Of a DNA stretch of 8,042 nt, positions 4,945 through 8,042 are shown one piece after another. How positions within the stretch are numbered: the first letter of the stretch is position 1; each line of letters opens with the position of its first letter. Source of the stretch: Desulfovibrio sp. (GTDB lineage: Bacteria; Desulfobacterota; Desulfovibrionia; Desulfovibrionales; Desulfovibrionaceae); NCBI GenBank assembly GCA_009773975.1, contig VSMX01000066.1:4317-12358 (forward strand), written 5' to 3'. Under the pieces are notes generated by a model. It worked only from the letters and a program-made list of their open reading frames with translations. It did no database searches and was not told the DNA's origin. The translations under genes were made by a program, and so were the position numbers.

Positions 4945-7920
4945 TTATGCTGATGCGAAGAGGTCAGCCGCGCTTGAAAACGTGGTTCCATCCACACCGG
5001 CCAGAACAATCACCGAAGCGCTATAGCCATCGCTGCCTCCCTGGACGACCGCTGTATTTTTCACGTCCGAGCCATTTAACTCGAAAACGCAGGCTCCGTA
5101 ATGATCATTTTTGCCGTCAAAGCCCTTTAAAGCCCCCGTAATGGTGGCTTCGTCCACATCATAGCCGGCCCTCGTCAGCATTTTGTAAACTTTTCCCGCA
5201 TCAATGCTGGCGGAGCTGCCTCCCAGAGCGTAGTTAAGATTATCACCCATATCAAGCTTATCGGTGCCTTTAGTAAAATCATCCACCGTCGTAGACAGAT
5301 AGGCGTCACGTTTGTCCTCCGGTCCTTCAGTAAGTCCGGATGGGGGCGTTACCTGGATGATATCCGTGCCTGCGCCGCAAGTGACATTCGCCGTGGTCCC
5401 CCCCACGCCTTCAATGCTGATGGTTCCGCCGCCGGCATCGGCTGTGATGTTCGCGACAGCGCCTTTCTCGGTCAAATATACGCTGCCGCCGCCTTCGAGC
5501 AGGGTAATGTCCGTGGTGCCAGTTCCGACAGGAACAATGGACCCGGCGGCGCTGGGCACCAGCTTGTAGTCGCCTTCAAGGCCCTCAAGGTTCACATGTT
5601 GCCCATTGCCGATGATGACGACCTTGTCGTCTCCGAGCCCGAGATCGCCAGTAACGATAATCTTGTTTTCGGCGGTTGCGTTTGTGGCGTCAATGGTGAG
5701 GGTATCGCCAAGGAGGCCGCCCGTAACTGAGACGGTGTTGTATGTCGCGTCAACAGTTATGTTATTTACGCCGGTTGTGGTGCCGGTGTAATTCAAAGTA
5801 GCGCCCCCCTCCGTTGCGTTATCGACAAAGGAGGCGGTGAAGTCGCCGCCAATCAGTCCGTCGGCATCGACAAACACGGCTTTGGCATTGTTCGAGAGCT
5901 GGGTAGTCTTGTCAAAGGCCACATCGGAATATCCGGAAACCGCAAGCTGTGACACGCCGGAAAGATCGCCGCCGGCAATGTCGATGGCTGCGTTCTGGGC
6001 TGTGCCGAGAGTGAGGCTGCCGGCATTGGCGGCGTAAAGGGCGGCATCGAAAGGCGTGGCCGCGCCGGTATTGTCGTCCGTGGTATTTATGGCCACGGTT
6101 TTTGCGTCAAGCAAATGAACTTCACCGGTAATGGAATCAGCGGCGCTGGTTCCGTCGCCCACATTCACGATCACGTCCTGGATGGTGTCAATTTTCAGGT
6201 CAACGTAGTTTTTGCCGGTCACTTTTACATTAACTTGATCCATGTCGTAATTGGTGAAATAAATCGGCCTTTCGTTTTCGGTCTGGACGCTGTTTTTATC
6301 GAATGTGTAGCCGTTGCCGCCGGCAATGCCGAACGTCTGCAGGCCGGTCGTATTGGAGCCGTCCAGTGCGATAGCCGCGCCGGGATCCGCGTCGGGTTCA
6401 CGCTCGATGTCGAGATTCGCGGCCATTGCCACGTTCAGGGTCTCGACATTTTTCATGTCCAGCTGAAACGCGCCCACAGTGGAGCGCAGTTTAATGGAGT
6501 CATCACCCGCGCCGCCATCGATCACGGCATTGGGGGTCAGATTTCTCACGCTGACGCTGTCATTGCCGGCGCCGCCAAGGATTGTGTCGACGCCTTCGCT
6601 GCGGGAAAGGCAAACAAAGTTGCCGTCGCTGGTCAGGTCGCTCATGTCCAGGGATTTGGTGGTAAGCGTCATTGTGCGGATATTGTAAACCGCGTCGCCC
6701 TTCAGCACCAGATTTTGCATGCCGTCGGCGTATGTGTTCAGGCTTGCGTTGCTTTCATCGGAATTGAGGGTAATGGTTTCGATTCCGCTTGTCTGGAAAT
6801 TAAGCCATCCCACATTTTTGCCGATATTGATGTTCAGCTGGTCATCGCCCGCGCCTGTGTCGGCGAAGTTGATCAGCGCGTTGCCTTTGCCCTTGTTGTT
6901 GATATTGGAGTAATCGACTGTAATGCCGGTCTGGGCAAGATTATCAAGATTTACCCAGCCGCTGACATCGTAATTGTCCACGCCGTCCGTGCCGCGCGCG
7001 TTCCAGGCGAGGGGAGCGCCGTTCTGCGAATCGTTGATCACGCTGACGTTCGGGACGTCTTTCAAAAATCCGTTTTCAAAGCCGCCCCAGTTCCTGCTCA
7101 TGCTGACGGTAAGCTCGTTGGCCGGGTTGCCGCCGGTGATCTGGTCGTTCGGGTTCAAAGTGGTGTCGGCCGCGGTGTTCGCGACGGTTCCGATAAAGTT
7201 GACCGGCACGTCGGTTATGGTCAGTACGTCATCGCCCGTGGTCAGATCAAGATCTACGGGAGTGGTGGTAACGCCCCACGGAGTCATGCCGAAAGGCGCG
7301 GTGACGGCTTCGTTGTCGGGAACTGCCACGACATTGGGATCGCTTGCGCTGCCGGCCACCATCACGGCGTTGATCCCGTGCTCCTGATAGTAGGCCAGCA
7401 CGGAATCGGCGGTCCAGTCGCTCTTGCCGTCAAAATTCAGATCGTTGCACTGTTTTGGCTTGTTGGCCAGGAAGGCGGAAAGATCCATCGCATTGGAGGG
7501 ATTGACATTCTCGAACTGGCCGAATTTGGTGAAATGATCCCATGCCGAAATGTCGAGGCTTTTGAAATACTCGAGCACGGAATCGGCGGTCCAGGCATTA
7601 TTGCCTTCGTAGCCAGCGCCGTTGTTCATGCCGTTCAGCTGAGCGGCCTTGGCCGTGACATACTGCATCACGTTGAACAGCGGGTTGGGGCTGCAGTTTT
7701 CCGCGTTGCCGTTGGTTACAAAGTTGTCATAGCCCATCCACTGGGCATAGCTTGCCTCGCCATTTGCCTCGGCCAGAAAATCTCTGACAGAAGCAGCCGT
7801 CCAGGGAGTGAACTCCTCGCCTTCGACCGCGCCGAATTTGATTGTGTTGCACTCGTCCACTTTCTCGCTGATGTAATGGTCGTCGTTGTACCATGCAGGT
7901 ACGGTCAATCCTAGTGGCAT
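4945..7920 (-). CDS. Large RTX/S-layer-like surface or secreted protein, probable type I secretion substrate
   Basis: A 991-residue acidic, Gly/Asp/Asn/Thr-rich protein with no Sec signal peptide. It opens with VPAWYNDDHYI and three helical repeats (about residues 12-190) marked by WTAASVRDF (40-48), WTADSVLEYF (110-119) and WTADSVLAYY (169-178), with partner segments such as AWDHFTKFGQFENVNPSN. A Val/Pro/Thr linker (about 191-225) follows. The body is a series of short beta strands (for example IETITLNSDES, VETLNVAM) with scattered degenerate RTX calcium-binding nonapeptides: TGDDVLTI (228), GAGDDQLNI (356), GGAGNDSVSV (449), GGAGDDSIKL (469), GLGDDKVVI (761), GAGTDIIQV (849). DDFTKGTDKLDMG (880-892) and the end VIVLAGVDG...FSSAADLFASA fit an RTX C-terminal secretion region. 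By family knowledge, such proteins leave through a type I ABC exporter and bind calcium outside the cell, as adhesins or S-layers. No exporter gene is in view. Six cysteines are unusual for the class. The ATG has only a weak GGTGG upstream. The functional role is inference. Confidence 0.82.
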   Translation of the reverse strand: MPLGLTVPAWYNDDHYISEKVDECNTIKFGAVEGEEFTPWTAASVRDFLAEANGEASYAQWMGYDNFVTNGNAENCSPNPLFNVMQYVTAKAAQLNGMNNGAGYEGNNAWTADSVLEYFKSLDISAWDHFTKFGQFENVNPSNAMDLSAFLANKPKQCNDLNFDGKSDWTADSVLAYYQEHGINAVMVAGSASDPNVVAVPDNEAVTAPFGMTPWGVTTTPVDLDLTTGDDVLTITDVPVNFIGTVANTAADTTLNPNDQITGGNPANELTVSMSRNWGGFENGFLKDVPNVSVINDSQNGAPLAWNARGTDGVDNYDVSGWVNLDNLAQTGITVDYSNINNKGKGNALINFADTGAGDDQLNINIGKNVGWLNFQTSGIETITLNSDESNASLNTYADGMQNLVLKGDAVYNIRTMTLTTKSLDMSDLTSDGNFVCLSRSEGVDTILGGAGNDSVSVRNLTPNAVIDGGAGDDSIKLRSTVGAFQLDMKNVETLNVAMAANLDIEREPDADPGAAIALDGSNTTGLQTFGIAGGNGYTFDKNSVQTENERPIYFTNYDMDQVNVKVTGKNYVDLKIDTIQDVIVNVGDGTSAADSITGEVHLLDAKTVAINTTDDNTGAATPFDAALYAANAGSLTLGTAQNAAIDIAGGDLSGVSQLAVSGYSDVAFDKTTQLSNNAKAVFVDADGLIGGDFTASFVDNATEGGATLNYTGTTTGVNNITVDATYNTVSVTGGLLGDTLTIDATNATAENKIIVTGDLGLGDDKVVIIGNGQHVNLEGLEGDYKLVPSAAGSIVPVGTGTTDITLLEGGGSVYLTEKGAVANITADAGGGTISIEGVGGTTANVTCGAGTDIIQVTPPSGLTEGPEDKRDAYLSTTVDDFTKGTDKLDMGDNLNYALGGSSASIDAGKVYKMLTRAGYDVDEATITGALKGFDGKNDHYGACVFELNGSDVKNTAVVQGGSDGYSASVIVLAGVDGTTFSSAADLFASA
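7351..7887 (-). repeat. Three N-terminal protein repeats of the surface protein (WTAxSV units)
   Basis: Residues about 12-85, 86-149 and 150-190 align as units. Each opens with a helix of the type Y(I/V)--K---(C/L)N, then a variable loop, then WTA-SV--(F/Y), then in the first two a segment ending EN--P-N. The tryptophans are at 40, 110 and 169, so unit length is about 60-70. The third unit is truncated before the linker. These repeats are probably surface-exposed or interaction modules; I infer this from position only. Confidence 0.7.
7397..7594. repeat. Identical 21-bp DNA repeats within the surface-protein gene
   Basis: The same 21-base string (beginning AGCACGGAATCGG) occurs at 7397-7417 and 7574-7594, 177 bp apart. 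Both copies encode the WTADSVL core of repeats 2 and 3, in the same reading frame. The third related site (near 7790-7805, encoding WTAAS) has diverged. Exact DNA identity suggests a fairly recent duplication or conversion, or recombination between units that could change repeat number. Confidence 0.75.
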
Positions 7921-7926
7921 TCCAGA

Positions 7927-7969
7927 CCACCCGGGTTGCGAGGAAGAAAGAAAAGCCGGCTAACGCAAC
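7927..7969 (-). promoter_or_regulatory. Leader hairpin and weak Shine-Dalgarno before the surface-protein gene
   Basis: On the minus strand, GTTGCG (7964-7969) pairs perfectly with CGCAAC (7935-7940) around a 23-base pyrimidine-rich loop, which itself contains the palindrome AGCCGGCT. Just after it, GGTGG (7927-7931) lies six bases before the ATG and is the only plausible Shine-Dalgarno. A stem next to the ribosome site may stabilise the message or affect initiation. Confidence 0.4.
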
Positions 7970-7995
7970 TTATTGAAAATACAGAGAAAATTCTA

Positions 7996-8023
7996 TATAT
8001 AGTTAAACAACAGCGTGTGTAAA
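7996..8023 (-). promoter_or_regulatory. Candidate promoter of the surface-protein gene
   Basis: Minus strand: -35 TTTACA (8018-8023, five of six), 16-base spacer, -10 TATATA (7996-8001, four of six; the same hexamer recurs at 7994-7999 with 18-base spacing). The stretch is AT-rich compared with its surroundings. It would give a leader of about 70 nt containing the hairpin above. Beyond it nothing else is recognisable to the window edge. Confidence 0.5.
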
Positions 8024-8042
8024 TACGAACTTGGTACATGTG

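Noticed and set aside
4815..5141. 108-codon plus-strand frame after uvrA
   Set aside because: Starts at a TTG directly after the uvrA stop without a ribosome site, crosses the terminator hairpin, and runs antisense into the surface-protein gene.
6115..7914. 599-codon plus-strand frame antisense to the surface-protein gene
   Set aside because: Long only because the opposite strand avoids the relevant codons. The residue pattern is a monotone mix of V, A, G, I, H, D without domains, and the minus strand carries RTX motifs and repeats.
1..8042. CRISPR array, tRNA/rRNA genes, insertion sequences, phage attachment sites
   Set aside because: No regularly spaced repeats, cloverleaf, transposase frame or terminal inverted repeats were seen on either strand.

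Overview
The window looks like chromosomal DNA from a moderately GC-rich Gram-negative bacterium. A sulfate-reducing delta-proteobacterium of the Desulfovibrionaceae is my best guess. This is inference: it rests on the UvrA wording (for example SLEQQ followed by ARNPRSTVGTVTE) and on the N-terminal WTADSV-type repeats of the large surface protein, which resemble RTX proteins I remember from Desulfovibrio. No 16S or other taxonomic marker is present.

Layout from left to right. Bases 2-181 (+) are the C-terminal tail of a gene entering from outside the window, most like an Eco57I/type IIG-class adenine-specific DNA methyltransferase. It meets murI (glutamate racemase, 183-1004, -) tail to tail with one base between the stop codons. 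Directly upstream of murI, and probably in its operon, is a 26-codon gene (1020-1100, -) for a signal-peptide/lipobox peptide whose mature part would be only six residues, CGWHCG. It has a good promoter and Shine-Dalgarno, and its stop codon lies inside murI's Shine-Dalgarno. Next is a 174-residue secreted protein of unknown function (1197-1721, -). It is divergently transcribed from uvrA (1851-4814, +), with candidate promoters for both genes overlapping in the 129-bp gap. A hairpin after uvrA (4837-4875) separates it from a converging 991-residue gene (4945-7920, -). That gene encodes a large acidic surface or secreted protein with three N-terminal helical repeats, a long beta-rich body with scattered degenerate RTX calcium-binding motifs, and an RTX-style C-terminus suggesting type I secretion. 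Its promoter and a structured leader lie at the right edge.

The genes do not form one pathway. murI (cell-wall D-glutamate) and uvrA (nucleotide excision repair) are housekeeping genes. The methyltransferase tail and the large surface protein are accessory-type genes on either side. The least expected items are the tiny lipopeptide coupled to murI, the restriction-modification-type tail at the left edge, and the cysteine-containing RTX/S-layer-like protein.
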